DNA of 64,000 nucleotides from Rhizobium sp. BK418 (GCF_004341105.1 NZ_SLZK01000001.1:62001-126000); one strand, 5' to 3'; positions 33,699 through 42,554 are shown, counted from the stretch's first letter. Notes: generated by a model not told the origin, from the sequence alone. A program made the numbers and translations.

Positions 33699-34534
33699 GC
33701 GCTCGCCTCGTCGGCAGACGTCGGAAAGCTGAGGCCGGACCAGGCCGGCAGACTGAGCGTCACGGAAACGTCGCCGGCGAGCAGCAGTATTCCCGAGGCC
33801 ATCGCCTCGCCAGCACGGTCGATGCGCACGATCGCAAGCCCTCTCTGCCCTTCGACGGAACCGAGCGTGCCGATCGCTTTGCCGCTGGCGGTGATTTGGG
33901 TGCCGCCGGCAGGCAGTGCTGCCCCCGCCGAAACGATGACGACGCGACGGCGCGCCGTACCGCGATGCTGCATGCGGGACACCACTTCCTGACCGACATA
34001 GCAGCCCTTCTTGAAGGAGAGGCCGCCATTGAAATCCATCAGCACGTCATGCGGAAAAGCGTCCTGAAGCGCATAATCTGGCCCTGACGTGACAATTCCA
34101 TTCTCGATACGGAGCGCATCGTAGGACCTCGCGCTATCGTTGCCATGATGGCCGGCGCGGCGAAGAAGCGTGACGCCTGCCTTGGCGAAGCGGCTATCCT
34201 TGACGCCTTCCGTCGCATTCTCGTCCCACGAAACGGTCACGCCATCCTCGGCAACAGGCGTCAGCGTCACCGGCGCACGCAGGCGGTACATGGTCAGCCG
34301 CTTGAGCAAGGCTTCGCGCTGGGCCGCGTCCGTTTCGATGATGAAACCGTCGCCGTCGCGCCAGATCACGAAGTCGAACAGGATCTTGCCCTGAGGCGTC
34401 AGCAGCGCACCCGGCCGCGCCTCATCGGCGCCCATCGAGACGATGTCGGTGGTGATGAGATTTTGCAGAAAGGATTCTGCTTCCGCGCCGCCAACGGCAA
34501 TGAGCGAGCGGTCTTTCAGGAATACGGCTGGCAT
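33695..34534 (-). CDS. ygfZ: folate-binding iron-sulphur cluster repair protein YgfZ
   Basis: The 279-residue protein has the GcvT-like fold and the diagnostic YgfZ motif KGCYVGQEVVSR near residue 183, whose Cys is needed for function. YgfZ/IBA57 uses tetrahydrofolate to keep some [4Fe-4S] enzymes active, for example MiaB. The start MPAVFLKDRSLIAVGG is normal. It is first in a run with the HD hydrolase and the phosphatase, joined by GTGA overlaps. Confidence 0.92.
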   Translation of the reverse strand: MPAVFLKDRSLIAVGGAEAESFLQNLITTDIVSMGADEARPGALLTPQGKILFDFVIWRDGDGFIIETDAAQREALLKRLTMYRLRAPVTLTPVAEDGVTVSWDENATEGVKDSRFAKAGVTLLRRAGHHGNDSARSYDALRIENGIVTSGPDYALQDAFPHDVLMDFNGGLSFKKGCYVGQEVVSRMQHRGTARRRVVIVSAGAALPAGGTQITASGKAIGTLGSVEGQRGLAIVRIDRAGEAMASGILLLAGDVSVTLSLPAWSGLSFPTSADEASA

Positions 34535-34604
34535 GGCGAAACCTGTCGCGTTGGTGATCGCTCAGAGGTAAGTCTTTGACGTTGACGGTGCAAGCGTTGC
34601 GGCG

Positions 34605-35360
34605 TCAGTCACCCGCGGTGAAGAACTTCCATTTGCCGTCGGGCGCGATGCCGAGGCGATAGAAATTATAGCCGCCGAACTCCTGCATGTCGGAGAGATC
34701 GCCAGCGGTCACGATGCGCAGCAGTTCCACGCGCTCCGGCGGCGTCAGCGACTTCAGGTCCTTTTCGGCGAAATAGGGCCAGACATACATCTCGTCCGCC
34801 GTGCCCTGGCCGACATGCACGAAGCCGGTCGAGATGACATCGAGCATGATCGCGAGGATTTCATCGCCATCGGGATCGCCTGAGAGATCCTTCAGCGTGC
34901 CGATCGGATCGTCGGTCGGCTCGCCGACGGTCACCTGCGTCTGGTCGGCGCCGGTCCCCATCAGCGGGCGCAGGCGTTCCAGATCACCTGAAGCAGCGGC
35001 CTCGACGATCTGTTCGCGCATTTTGCGAACCGGTTCCGGCACCTTGCTAATGTCATAAATGACTTCGACGGGTTTCGAATCGTCGGATGCGCCCGGCGTC
35101 TTGTCGACGCCCTGGCCGCTGTTCTTGTTGACGAGCGGATCAGGCTGGGGAACGCCGGGAGAACCGTTCTGCGGTGCAGCCGGCTGCGTCTGACCCTGTT
35201 GCGCCGTCGCAGCAGGCGCATCGGGTTGGCCCGGAATCTTTTGAAGTTCGGAAAGCGCGTAGGCGGAAGAAGCGGACAGTACGCTGCCAGCGACGAGACC
35301 GACAGCAAGAACAACCGGCGCGAGTGAAATTCGCGAGGACATATCTTTACCGGTACGCAT
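34605..35360 (-). CDS. exported conserved protein of unknown function
   Basis: The 251-residue protein has a signal peptide or N-terminal anchor (MSSRISLAPVVLAVGLVAGS within the first 26 residues) and a Pro/Gln/Ala-rich linker (about 40-85). The C-terminal domain (about 90-251) has EVIYDISKVPEPVRKMREQI and FVHVGQGTADEMYVWPYFAE. I recognise the type as conserved in Rhizobiales but know no function. Two starts are possible, 35360 (GAGAGTCTC leader) and 35342. It follows the 85-residue gene by 19 bases. Confidence 0.75.
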   Translation of the reverse strand: MRTGKDMSSRISLAPVVLAVGLVAGSVLSASSAYALSELQKIPGQPDAPAATAQQGQTQPAAPQNGSPGVPQPDPLVNKNSGQGVDKTPGASDDSKPVEVIYDISKVPEPVRKMREQIVEAAASGDLERLRPLMGTGADQTQVTVGEPTDDPIGTLKDLSGDPDGDEILAIMLDVISTGFVHVGQGTADEMYVWPYFAEKDLKSLTPPERVELLRIVTAGDLSDMQEFGGYNFYRLGIAPDGKWKFFTAGD

Positions 35361-35379
35361 GAGACTCTCTGTGATGCCC

Positions 35380-35637
35380 TTATTGCAAGGTGCGGTTGGT
35401 GGAAAATTCACCTGCCAGCATGCGATCGCGCAGCGAATCGAGCAAGGCCTCGGCGCTGCCCTCGCCATGCAGCCTGATCGTCTCGCGCAGCGCATGCGCA
35501 ATTGCAGCATCGGCAATGATTTCAGGCTCGATGCCATCGGCCATGCCGTCGGCCCAAGCCTCGTTCTGGTATTCCAGAGCCGCCTGCATCTTTTCGTGGA
35601 CGATCATGTCGTCGATGTCGTTGAGGCTTGGTTCCAT
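35380..35637 (-). CDS. small acidic conserved protein (85 residues)
   Basis: The protein is acidic, mostly helical and cytoplasmic (MEPSLNDIDDMIVHEKMQAA...), with no recognised domain. A strong GAGGAAAAGACA ribosome binding site precedes the ATG at 35635-35637. It is 19 bases upstream of the exported protein gene, so the two are likely cotranscribed. An exact TTAA-N7-TTAA box lies about 95 bases upstream. Confidence 0.7.
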   Translation of the reverse strand: MEPSLNDIDDMIVHEKMQAALEYQNEAWADGMADGIEPEIIADAAIAHALRETIRLHGEGSAEALLDSLRDRMLAGEFSTNRTLQ

Positions 35638-35729
35638 TGTCTTTTCCTCAGAACTTCTGATGTCTTACCGCTGCGTTAACAAGACTAACAGCCTTTTCCC
35701 AAAACGACACGTCCGCATGCGAAAACAGG

Positions 35730-35744
35730 TTAATTAATCGTTAA
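35730..35744. promoter_or_regulatory. CtrA-type box before the 85-residue protein gene
   Basis: TTAATTAATCGTTAA matches TTAA-N7-TTAA. It overlaps the stop of the TIGR02301 gene and lies 93 bases before the start of the 85-residue protein gene on the minus strand. Confidence 0.5.
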
Positions 35745-36178
35745 TTTCCAAAGCGCGAAGTAATTTCTGTGGCGAGTGTTGCACCTTCGTTACGGTAGCG
35801 CTCTTCTGCCACGATGGCCGCCTGTGTGCAATCGGTATAAACCGAGGCGAATGCCCGGTATCCGCGATTGAAAGCTGCGGTCAGTTTTTCCTTGCGCTGC
35901 GGCTCCCCATTCGTTTCAGAATCAAGCAGTTGCTGCATGTCGGTCCGCCATTCGTCTGCGCCCGGTGCCTTGCAGAGCGTCCGCAGGTAATGCACCGAAC
36001 CCAGGACCTCCGCCAGCCGCGCCAGCTTGTCGTCGTAGGGCACGGTCACAACCTGCGGTGCGACCTCTGCCGGCGGCGGAGGGGCCGCATTCTTGCCGCC
36101 TTGCGCCATTGTGGGACCAGCCCAGGTAAGGCCGATAAAGACGAAAGATGACAAGACAACGCGTCCAACGGGAATCAT
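35741..36178 (-). CDS. TIGR02301 family exported protein
   Basis: The 145-residue protein has a signal peptide (MIPVGRVVLSSFVFIGLTWA, cleavage near MAQG), a Pro-rich linker and a helical domain. That domain contains LARLAEVLGSVHYLRTLC and FNRGYRAFASVYTDCTQAA, with two conserved Cys. This matches the TIGR02301 family of Rhizobiales periplasmic proteins without known function. An alternative start eight codons upstream is possible; neither start has a strong ribosome binding site. Confidence 0.82.
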   Translation of the reverse strand: MIPVGRVVLSSFVFIGLTWAGPTMAQGGKNAAPPPPAEVAPQVVTVPYDDKLARLAEVLGSVHYLRTLCKAPGADEWRTDMQQLLDSETNGEPQRKEKLTAAFNRGYRAFASVYTDCTQAAIVAEERYRNEGATLATEITSRFGN

Positions 36179-36265
36179 GTTCACAGTTGATACAGCGAGC
36201 ATGACGGGAACAAGGCGAATGCCGCACTTTCCACTTCTATTCTGCAGACTGTCCCGGTTGCCGCG

Positions 36266-36682
36266 TCATTTTCCCGCCGCAAGCCGTTCTGCACATTCGA
36301 GTACGCTTTGCGGCACCGGCAAGCGCCGGATCTCTTCTACGCTGTACCAGCCGATCGCGGCCGCATCGTCGGCAGCTTCGGCAACAAGATGACGGTCTGC
36401 TTCGACGCGGAAGACGGACAGGAAGAAATGGCTGCTGATGCTACCGTCCGGCGCATGGGTCTTTAGGTCGTAAGTGGAGAAGAGGCGGGGGTTGCGGGCC
36501 TGAATGCCGGTCTCCTCGAAGAATTCTCGCAATGCCGTCTCTTCGGGCTTTTCGCCCGGCTCGCCGCGCCCGCCGGGAAAGGCGTACATATCGGCCGAGG
36601 GCGGGTTTCGCCGTAATACGAGAAGAAACCGGCCGTCACGTTCGAGGATGGCGGAGGAGGCGGGTCTGGCTTCGGAAATCAT
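36266..36682 (-). CDS. NUDIX hydrolase
   Basis: The 138-residue protein has a complete NUDIX box, [20 protein letters not shown], near residues 47-66, which binds Mg and positions the pyrophosphate. The fold starts with [20 protein letters not shown] and the protein probably hydrolyses a nucleoside-diphosphate-X compound such as an oxidised nucleotide. The open frame is far longer upstream, but that part is low-complexity; the ATG at 36680-36682 gives family length. It is divergent from the YnfA gene. Confidence 0.88.
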   Translation of the reverse strand: MISEARPASSAILERDGRFLLVLRRNPPSADMYAFPGGRGEPGEKPEETALREFFEETGIQARNPRLFSTYDLKTHAPDGSISSHFFLSVFRVEADRHLVAEAADDAAAIGWYSVEEIRRLPVPQSVLECAERLAAGK

Positions 36683-36783
36683 GGCTTCGTACGCTTTGCT
36701 GCAATACCGCCTTATCTCACGCTCCGCTCGCCTTGCGCAACCGCCGGCATTGCGTGGAATATGACCTTTGCGATTCCTGCGAG

Positions 36784-37110
36784 ATGCTCTTGACCTATCT
36801 GATCTATTTTCTTGCTGCCGTCTTCGAAATTGCCGGCTGCTTTGCCTTCTGGGCCTGGCTGCGGCTGGCAAAGCCGGTGTGGTGGCTCGCGCCGGGCCTG
36901 GTGTCACTGGCACTTTTTGCGTGGTTGCTGACGTTTGTGCCGAGCGAGGCAGCGGGGCGCACCTTCGCAGCCTATGGCGGCGTCTATATCGTCGCCTCGC
37001 TGCTTTGGCTCTGGCTGGTGGAAAACCGCATTCCCGACCGCTGGGATATCGGCGGCGCGCTGATCTGCCTCACTGGCTCGGCAGTCATCCTCTTTGCGCC
37101 ACGCAGCTAG
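36784..37110 (+). CDS. YnfA/UPF0060 family membrane protein
   Basis: The 108-residue protein has four predicted membrane helices and the family motifs [36 protein letters not shown] and [19 protein letters not shown]. The fold is related to small multidrug resistance transporters, though transport activity is not certain. The start is an ATG at 36784 within a longer open frame; it matches the family N-terminus. A REP-like element begins at its stop codon. Confidence 0.92.
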   Translation: MLLTYLIYFLAAVFEIAGCFAFWAWLRLAKPVWWLAPGLVSLALFAWLLTFVPSEAAGRTFAAYGGVYIVASLLWLWLVENRIPDRWDIGGALICLTGSAVILFAPRS

Positions 37111-37145
37111 GGCAGTTCCGCAAAAGATGTGCAGCGAGAATGCCC
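37110..37145. repeat. diverged REP-like element after ynfA
   Basis: The sequence has ends GGGCA / TGCCC around a core with GCAAAAGATGTGCAGCG, resembling the core of the elements at 23008. It starts on the last base of the YnfA stop codon. Confidence 0.5.
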
Positions 37146-37194
37146 GGGAGCAAAGCGCCTTGACCGATGCCGGGCAGGATGCAAAGAAATCCCC

Positions 37195-37962
37195 ATGTGT
37201 GGACGTTTTGCCCTGACGAGCTCCAATGCCGCTGTGCAGGAGTTTTTCTCGACGCTTGATATCGATGCTTTCCCGGAGCGCTACAACATCGCGCCGACGC
37301 AGCCGATTCTCGTCGTCATCTCGGGCGAGGGGCAGGAGCCGGGCAGCAACCTTCCGGACCGACGTGCCCTGCTGGTGCGCTGGGGTTTTACGCCGGGCTG
37401 GGTTAAGGATCCCAAGGAGTTTCCGCTGCTGATCAATGCACGCGCCGAAACCGCGATCGGCAAGGCGTCCTTCCGCGCCGCCATGCGCCATCGCCGTATC
37501 CTCATCCCGGCCTCCGGGTTCTATGAATGGCATCGCCCTTCGAAGGAAAGCGGCGAGAAGGCACAGGCCTACTGGATCCGGCCGCGCCGCGGTGGCGTCA
37601 TCGCCTTTGCTGGTCTCATGGAAACATGGTCCTCGGCCGATGGCTCGGAAGTGGATACAGGGGCTATCCTGACGACCAGGGCCAATAGCGCGATTTCGTC
37701 GATCCATGACCGCATGCCCGTCGTCATCCAGCCGGAGGATTTCTCCCGCTGGCTCGACTGCAAGACGCAGGAGCCGCGTGAGGTCATCGACCTCATGCAG
37801 CCGGTACAGGATGATTTTTTCGAGGCGATCCCGGTTTCCGACAAGGTCAACAAGGTCGCCAATATGGGGCCAGATCTGCACGAACCGGTGCCGCTCGAAA
37901 AGCCGCCGAAGCCGCCCCAGAAGAAAACGCCACCCGATGGCGGCCAGCTCAGCTTCTTCTGA
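37195..37962 (+). CDS. SOS response-associated peptidase (SRAP/YedK family)
   Basis: The 255-residue protein begins MCGRFAL, where Cys2 becomes the N-terminal residue that crosslinks to abasic sites in single-stranded DNA. Other family residues are in NIAPTQ, INARAET, ASGFYEW (Glu) and HDRMPVV (His). It shields abasic sites at replication forks, like HMCES/YedK. The C-terminal tail is Pro/Lys-rich, with KKTPPDGGQLSFF at the end. The open frame begins earlier, but only this start leaves Cys at position 2. A REP-like element begins two bases after the stop. Confidence 0.95.
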   Translation: MCGRFALTSSNAAVQEFFSTLDIDAFPERYNIAPTQPILVVISGEGQEPGSNLPDRRALLVRWGFTPGWVKDPKEFPLLINARAETAIGKASFRAAMRHRRILIPASGFYEWHRPSKESGEKAQAYWIRPRRGGVIAFAGLMETWSSADGSEVDTGAILTTRANSAISSIHDRMPVVIQPEDFSRWLDCKTQEPREVIDLMQPVQDDFFEAIPVSDKVNKVANMGPDLHEPVPLEKPPKPPQKKTPPDGGQLSFF

Positions 37963-37963
37963 C

Positions 37964-38009
37964 GCATGTCGCGCGGAAGTATGCCGCGGTTTCGCCATAA
38001 CGATCCGTG
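37964..38009. repeat. diverged REP-like element after the SRAP gene
   Basis: It begins GCATGTCGCGC like the copies at 23008 and keeps GTATGCCGCGGTTTCGCC, but the right inverted end is degraded. It starts two bases after the SRAP stop. Confidence 0.55.
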
Positions 38010-38047
38010 AAAACGAGAATTGAACGCTTCCCCATCTACCGGAAAAT

Positions 38048-38674
38048 ATGATGATTTCTCCATCCGCGGCGCTTGCCGGCTTCTTGCTTGGCGCTTCTCT
38101 GATTGTGGCGATCGGCGCACAGAACGCTTTCATCCTGCGGCAGGGGCTGCTGCGCTCGCATGTCTTCATTCTTTGCCTGATCTGCGCGCTTTCGGATGCC
38201 GTGTTGATTGCCGCAGGCGTCGGCGGGCTGGGCACGCTGGTGTCGCAATCGCCGATGCTGATTTCGGTGGTGACGATCGGCGGCGCTATATTCCTAGGCT
38301 CCTACGCCGTCATGGCTTCGCGCCGAGCGCTGCGTCCGGCCGCCATGCAGGCGGGTGCGCCGCAGGCTCTGGGGCTTAAGGCGGCGGTCGCAACCTGCCT
38401 CGCCTTCACCTTCCTCAATCCGCATGTCTATCTGGATACGGTCGTGCTGCTCGGCAGCCTGTCGGCCGCCTATCACGGCGCAGATCGTCTGGCCTATGGC
38501 GTCGGCGCCGCCACGGCGTCATTTGTCTGGTTCTTCGCGCTGGGATATGGGGCGCGCCTCTTGCAGCCCGTTTTTGCCAGACCCGCGGCATGGCGGGTTC
38601 TGGATGTCATTATCAGCATCGTCATGAGCTTGCTGGGGATCAGCCTGCTCGTCCGCTTCTTCAACCCCGCTTAG
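38048..38674 (+). CDS. LysE/ArgO-type amino acid exporter
   Basis: The 208-residue protein has about six membrane helices. It shows the LysE/ArgO motifs AIGAQNAFILRQG near residue 22 and AFTFLNPHVYLDTVVL near residue 120. These exporters release basic amino acids such as arginine or lysine. No LysG/ArgP regulator is adjacent. Its stop overlaps the stop of a convergent 45-residue gene. The first of two adjacent ATG codons is used. Confidence 0.9.
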   Translation: MMISPSAALAGFLLGASLIVAIGAQNAFILRQGLLRSHVFILCLICALSDAVLIAAGVGGLGTLVSQSPMLISVVTIGGAIFLGSYAVMASRRALRPAAMQAGAPQALGLKAAVATCLAFTFLNPHVYLDTVVLLGSLSAAYHGADRLAYGVGAATASFVWFFALGYGARLLQPVFARPAAWRVLDVIISIVMSLLGISLLVRFFNPA

Positions 38675-38808
38675 GCGGTCTTCTTGACCTTTACAGGCTT
38701 TGCCATCATCGAGGCCGCAGCCACGGCCTTGAGGCCGAGCGGGCGATAGTTGGTAGTGAGATCCGGCTTGGCTGCCTGCTGCTGTTCCGTGGTCTTCTTC
38801 GAGGTCAC
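38671..38808 (-). CDS. small basic protein (45 residues)
   Basis: A minus-strand frame starts at a GTG (38806-38808) preceded by a strong GTGAGGAGAG ribosome binding site. It encodes MTSKKTTEQQQAAKPDLTTN, then YRPLGLKAVAAASMMAKPVK and VKKTA. The protein is Lys/Ala-rich and has no recognised domain. Its TAA overlaps the stop of the LysE gene. The good ribosome binding site and clean codon use support it; the NYRPLGLKAVAAA core is worth a family search. Confidence 0.65.
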   Translation of the reverse strand: MTSKKTTEQQQAAKPDLTTNYRPLGLKAVAAASMMAKPVKVKKTA

Positions 38809-38947
38809 GATACTCTCCTCACGTGGTTCCCTAGAGTTTTATGTATCTTGGTCTTTTGTCTTCAATAACGACAAAAGCGAGGCATTGCTTATCAGGAAAT
38901 ATAACCACGGAGCATAATTCGCGAGGCTTAACCGAAGCCTGCGTACG

Positions 38948-38962
38948 TTAACACTTACTTAA
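38948..38962. promoter_or_regulatory. CtrA-type box before the 45-residue gene
   Basis: TTAACACTTACTTAA matches TTAA-N7-TTAA. It lies 140 bases before the GTG of the 45-residue minus-strand gene and just after the pssA stop. Confidence 0.45.
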
Positions 38963-38974
38963 TAAAATAGACGC

Positions 38975-39820
38975 TCAGATGTGGCGACCGATATCGTCCT
39001 CTCCGACACCCGGCTCCTCGATAGTCAGGGTGCCATATTTGCGCCTCCACTTTCGCGCCCCGAAGGGCAGGGAAATGAGGTAGGCGCAGACGGTAAAGAC
39101 CATCACTTCCCAGGTGAAGCTCATCAGCATCGCGACGTAGATGACGACGCCGAGCATGGCCGGCAGTACGAGATCGCGCCGCATGCGGCTCTCGGATTTG
39201 CCGGACCAGACGGGCAGGCGGCTGATGAGCAGGAAGGCGATGAGGACCGTGTAGCCCGAGGCGAGGAAGGCAAAGGTTCGGTCGGTGGCGAGACCGAGGA
39301 AGCCCAGATAAACCGGCAGCAATACCAACATTGCGCCAGCCGGCGCCGGCACGCCGACGAAATATTCTGACTGCCAGGGTGCGCGGTTCTCGCGCTCCGA
39401 CATCACGTTGAAGCGGGCCAGCCGCAGACCAGCTGCGATCGCATAGATGAGTGCTGCGATCCAGCCGAGCGAGCGCGCTTCGTCAAGCGCATAGACATAG
39501 ACCACGAGGGCAGGGGCGACGCCGAAATTGACGATGTCGGCAAGCGAATCCATCTGCGCGCCGAATTTCGACGTGGCCTTCATCAGCCGCGCCACGCGGC
39601 CGTCGACGCCATCGAGGAAGGCGGCGACGAGCACCATGGCGACAGCCAGTTCATAGCGGCTCTCGAAGGCGAGCCGGATGCCGGTCAGGCCGGCGCAGAT
39701 AGCGAGAATGGTGATGAGGTTCGGAACGACGAGTCGGATCGGAATCTCGCGCAGGCGCGGCCCACGGGCGGAATCGTCGACCGGGCCATTCGGTTCGAAG
39801 GGCGGAAAGGGTGGTTCCAT
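38975..39820 (-). CDS. pssA: CDP-diacylglycerol-serine O-phosphatidyltransferase
   Basis: The 281-residue membrane enzyme has the CDP-alcohol phosphotransferase signature DGVDGRVAR followed by SKFGAQMDSLAD, giving the metal-binding Asp residues. About seven or eight membrane segments follow. It makes phosphatidylserine, which Psd (encoded 18 bases upstream) decarboxylates to phosphatidylethanolamine, later the substrate for phosphatidylcholine synthesis in rhizobia. The psd-pssA order forms an operon on the minus strand. Confidence 0.95.
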   Translation of the reverse strand: MEPPFPPFEPNGPVDDSARGPRLREIPIRLVVPNLITILAICAGLTGIRLAFESRYELAVAMVLVAAFLDGVDGRVARLMKATSKFGAQMDSLADIVNFGVAPALVVYVYALDEARSLGWIAALIYAIAAGLRLARFNVMSERENRAPWQSEYFVGVPAPAGAMLVLLPVYLGFLGLATDRTFAFLASGYTVLIAFLLISRLPVWSGKSESRMRRDLVLPAMLGVVIYVAMLMSFTWEVMVFTVCAYLISLPFGARKWRRKYGTLTIEEPGVGEDDIGRHI

Positions 39821-39838
39821 ATCGCGCTCTCCTGAAAC

Positions 39839-40537
39839 TTAGCTGCGGCGGCTGATGACCGGACCCTTCGCCGAAGCGAATTCGGCAATGACGGTCTCGC
39901 CGGCAACCGCCGTCTGGCCAAGCGAAACGCGCGGTGCGGCATTCGCCGGCAGGAACACGTCGAGCCGCGAGCCGAAGCGGATGAGGCCGAAACGCTCGCC
40001 CGCATCGACGGGTTCATTGACATGCGAAAAGCAGAGAATACGCCGCGCCACGAGTCCGGCGATCTGCACCACGCCGATCTGCCCATGACGGGTTTCGATG
40101 ACGAGGCCGTTGCGCTCGTTGTCTTCGCTCGCCTTGTCGAGTTCGGCGTTCACGAAGCTGCCCGGGCGGTAATTGATGCTGACGATGCGGCCGCGCATCG
40201 GCGCGCGGTTCACATGGCAGTTGAAGACGTTCATGAAGACCGAGATGCGCAGCATCGGCTCGGCTCCAAGGTTCAGCTCGGCAGGCGGCGTCACCATCTG
40301 GATCGACGAGACCTTGCCGTCAGCGGGCGAAATCACGAGATCGTCGTCCTGCGGCGTCACGCGCTCCGGGTCACGGAAGAAGTAGGCGCACCAGAGCGTC
40401 AGGATGAGGCCGATCCAGAAGAGCGGTTTGAAGATCCAGCCCAATACGAGCGACGCGACGAAGAAGGCGGCGACGAAAGGGTAACCTTCCTTGTGCACCG
40501 GAACGATCGTGTTGCGAACCGTATCGAACAAGCTCAT
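39839..40537 (-). CDS. psd: phosphatidylserine decarboxylase proenzyme
   Basis: The 232-residue protein is the short alphaproteobacterial Psd type with an N-terminal hydrophobic region (about 20-50). The self-cleavage site is in RFGSRLDVF, where Ser becomes the pyruvoyl group. Other motifs are ISPADGKV and [11 protein letters not shown] with the active-site His. It makes phosphatidylethanolamine at the inner membrane. GGAGCCTGGCACAC leads the ATG. It is followed by pssA. Confidence 0.95.
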   Translation of the reverse strand: MSLFDTVRNTIVPVHKEGYPFVAAFFVASLVLGWIFKPLFWIGLILTLWCAYFFRDPERVTPQDDDLVISPADGKVSSIQMVTPPAELNLGAEPMLRISVFMNVFNCHVNRAPMRGRIVSINYRPGSFVNAELDKASEDNERNGLVIETRHGQIGVVQIAGLVARRILCFSHVNEPVDAGERFGLIRFGSRLDVFLPANAAPRVSLGQTAVAGETVIAEFASAKGPVISRRS

Positions 40538-40640
40538 GTGTGCCAGGCTCCTGTCGTTTTTCGTATCCGCTGGTTACATAAAAACGACCTGAGGAGCAAT
40601 GCCACGGACCTCAGGCAGCCTTCCTTGCGCTGGTTCTGAA

Positions 40641-40667
40641 CAACAAAACGGGCCAGTTTGCCCGTTT
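40641..40667 (-). terminator. terminator of the Atm1-type ABC exporter gene
   Basis: On the minus strand AAACGGGC pairs with GCCCGTTT (40660-40667 with 40646-40653), loop AAACTG, and the stem runs into TTTTGTTG. It lies a few bases after the ABC gene stop. Confidence 0.8.
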
Positions 40668-40673
40668 CGGCGC

Positions 40674-42554
40674 TTAGCTTGCCGGCGCCAGCCGATTGAC
40701 GATGCCGAGCTCATCGCTCTCGCGAACCTGCTTCAGGTGTTCTTCGGCCTGTGTTGCCTCGCGCTGGCGGTTCCACATCGAGGCATAAAGACCGTTCTTT
40801 TCGAGAAGGGCGGCATGCGTGCCGCGCTCGGCAATCTCGCCGCTCTTCAAAACGATGATTTCATCGGCGCCGATGACCGTCGAAAGGCGGTGGGCGATGA
40901 CAAGCGTCGTGCGGTTCTTGGAGACGATATCGAGCGCCGTCTGGATTTCCCGCTCCGTCGTCGTATCAAGCGCCGAGGTTGCCTCGTCGAGAATGAGGAT
41001 CGGCGGCGCCTTCAGGATTGTGCGGGCGATCGCGACACGCTGCTTCTCCCCGCCTGAAAGCTTCAGGCCGCGCTCGCCGACCTTGGTCTCGAAACCCTCG
41101 GGCAATGTATCGATGAAATGCGCGATCTGGGCAATTTCGGCGGCCTGCCGAACATCGGCCTCATTGGCTGAAGGCCGGCCGTATCGGATATTGTAAGCCA
41201 CCGTATCGTTGAAGAGCACCGTATCCTGCGGCACCATGCCGATCACCGAACGCAGGCTCTTCTGCGTGACGTCGCGGATATCCTGCCCATCCACGGTAAT
41301 CGAACCGCTCTGGATGTCATAGAAACGGTAGAGCAGGCGCGACAGCGTCGATTTGCCGGCACCCGAGGGGCCGACAACGGCGACCGTCTTTCCGGCAGGC
41401 ACGTCGAAAGAAATGCCTTTCAGGATCGGCCGGGCCGGATCATAGGCGAAATGCACATCCTTGAAGGAGATGGCGCCCTGGCCGATGGCAAGTGCCTTCG
41501 CATCGGGCGCGTCCAGAACCTCGGCCTTCACTTCCAGAAGATCGAACATCTGCTCGATATCGATCAGCCCCTGGCGGATTTCACGATAGACGAAGCCGAT
41601 GAAGTTCAGCGGTACCGAAAGCTGCAGCAGCATGGAATTGACGAAGACAAAATCGCCGACCGTATGTTCGCCGCGCTGGACCGACCAGGCGGAGAGAACG
41701 AGCATGATCGTCGTGCCGATGCCGAAGATCACGCCCTGGCCGAAGTTCAGCCAGCCGAGCGAAGTCCATACATCGGTCGCCGCCTTCTCGTAGCGCTCCA
41801 TCGACTTGTCGAAGCGCTTGGCCTCCATCTCCTCATTGCCGAAATATTTGACGGTCTCGAAATTGAGCAGCGAGTCGATCGCCTTGGTATTGGCGTCCGT
41901 ATCGCTGTCGTTCATCGCCCGGCGGATTGAGATGCGCCAGTCGGAAGCGCGGATCGTGAACCAGATATAGGCCCAAACGGTAAAGGCGGTGACGGCGAGA
42001 TAGGAGAAGCCGTAGCCCCACCAGAAGATTGCAGCCGTCAGCAGGAATTCTATGACTGTCGGGATCGAATTCAGGATCGTGAAGCGCACGATCGTTTCGA
42101 TGCCCTTGGTGCCGCGTTCGATGATGCGCGAAAGCCCGCCCGTCTTGCGCTCCAGATGGAAGCGCAGAGAAAGTTCGTGCATATGCACGAAGGTGCGGTA
42201 GGCAAGCTGACGCACCGCATATTGGCCGACGCTGGCAAACAGCGAGTCTCTAAGCTGATTGAGGCCGAGCTGGATGAGACGCGTCAGGTTATAGGCGATG
42301 ACAAGGGCAGTAGCGCCGATGAGCAGCGGCGGCAGGGACGACCCCTGCAGATCCATCCTGCCGTTCAGCGCGTCCGTGGACCACTTGAAGAAATAGGGCA
42401 CCAGCAGCAGGACGAATTTCGACACGAGAAGGTAGACCGAGGCCCATACGACCCGCATCTTCAGATCCGGCCGTCCTTGCGGCCACATATAGGGCCAGAG
42501 ATTGTAGAGTGTTCCGAGCAGGTTGGAATCCGAAACTGTCTTGCCGTTTGCCAT
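40674..42554 (-). CDS. Atm1-type ABC exporter (heavy metal / glutathione-conjugate family)
   Basis: The 626-residue half-transporter has six membrane helices (about 30-340) and one ATPase domain with Walker A GPSGAGKST, signature LSGGEKQR and Walker B ILILDEATSALD. The ERKTGGLSRIIERGTKGIE stretch and overall layout match the Atm1/HMT1 family. Its members export glutathione-linked compounds for iron-sulphur and metal homeostasis. It should act as a homodimer in the inner membrane. A terminator follows, so it is probably transcribed alone. Confidence 0.92.
   Translation of the reverse strand: MANGKTVSDSNLLGTLYNLWPYMWPQGRPDLKMRVVWASVYLLVSKFVLLLVPYFFKWSTDALNGRMDLQGSSLPPLLIGATALVIAYNLTRLIQLGLNQLRDSLFASVGQYAVRQLAYRTFVHMHELSLRFHLERKTGGLSRIIERGTKGIETIVRFTILNSIPTVIEFLLTAAIFWWGYGFSYLAVTAFTVWAYIWFTIRASDWRISIRRAMNDSDTDANTKAIDSLLNFETVKYFGNEEMEAKRFDKSMERYEKAATDVWTSLGWLNFGQGVIFGIGTTIMLVLSAWSVQRGEHTVGDFVFVNSMLLQLSVPLNFIGFVYREIRQGLIDIEQMFDLLEVKAEVLDAPDAKALAIGQGAISFKDVHFAYDPARPILKGISFDVPAGKTVAVVGPSGAGKSTLSRLLYRFYDIQSGSITVDGQDIRDVTQKSLRSVIGMVPQDTVLFNDTVAYNIRYGRPSANEADVRQAAEIAQIAHFIDTLPEGFETKVGERGLKLSGGEKQRVAIARTILKAPPILILDEATSALDTTTEREIQTALDIVSKNRTTLVIAHRLSTVIGADEIIVLKSGEIAERGTHAALLEKNGLYASMWNRQREATQAEEHLKQVRESDELGIVNRLAPAS

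Noticed and set aside
36683..36913. N-terminal extension of the NUDIX frame
   Set aside because: Arg-rich low-complexity sequence overlapping the YnfA gene; the ATG at 36682 gives the family length.
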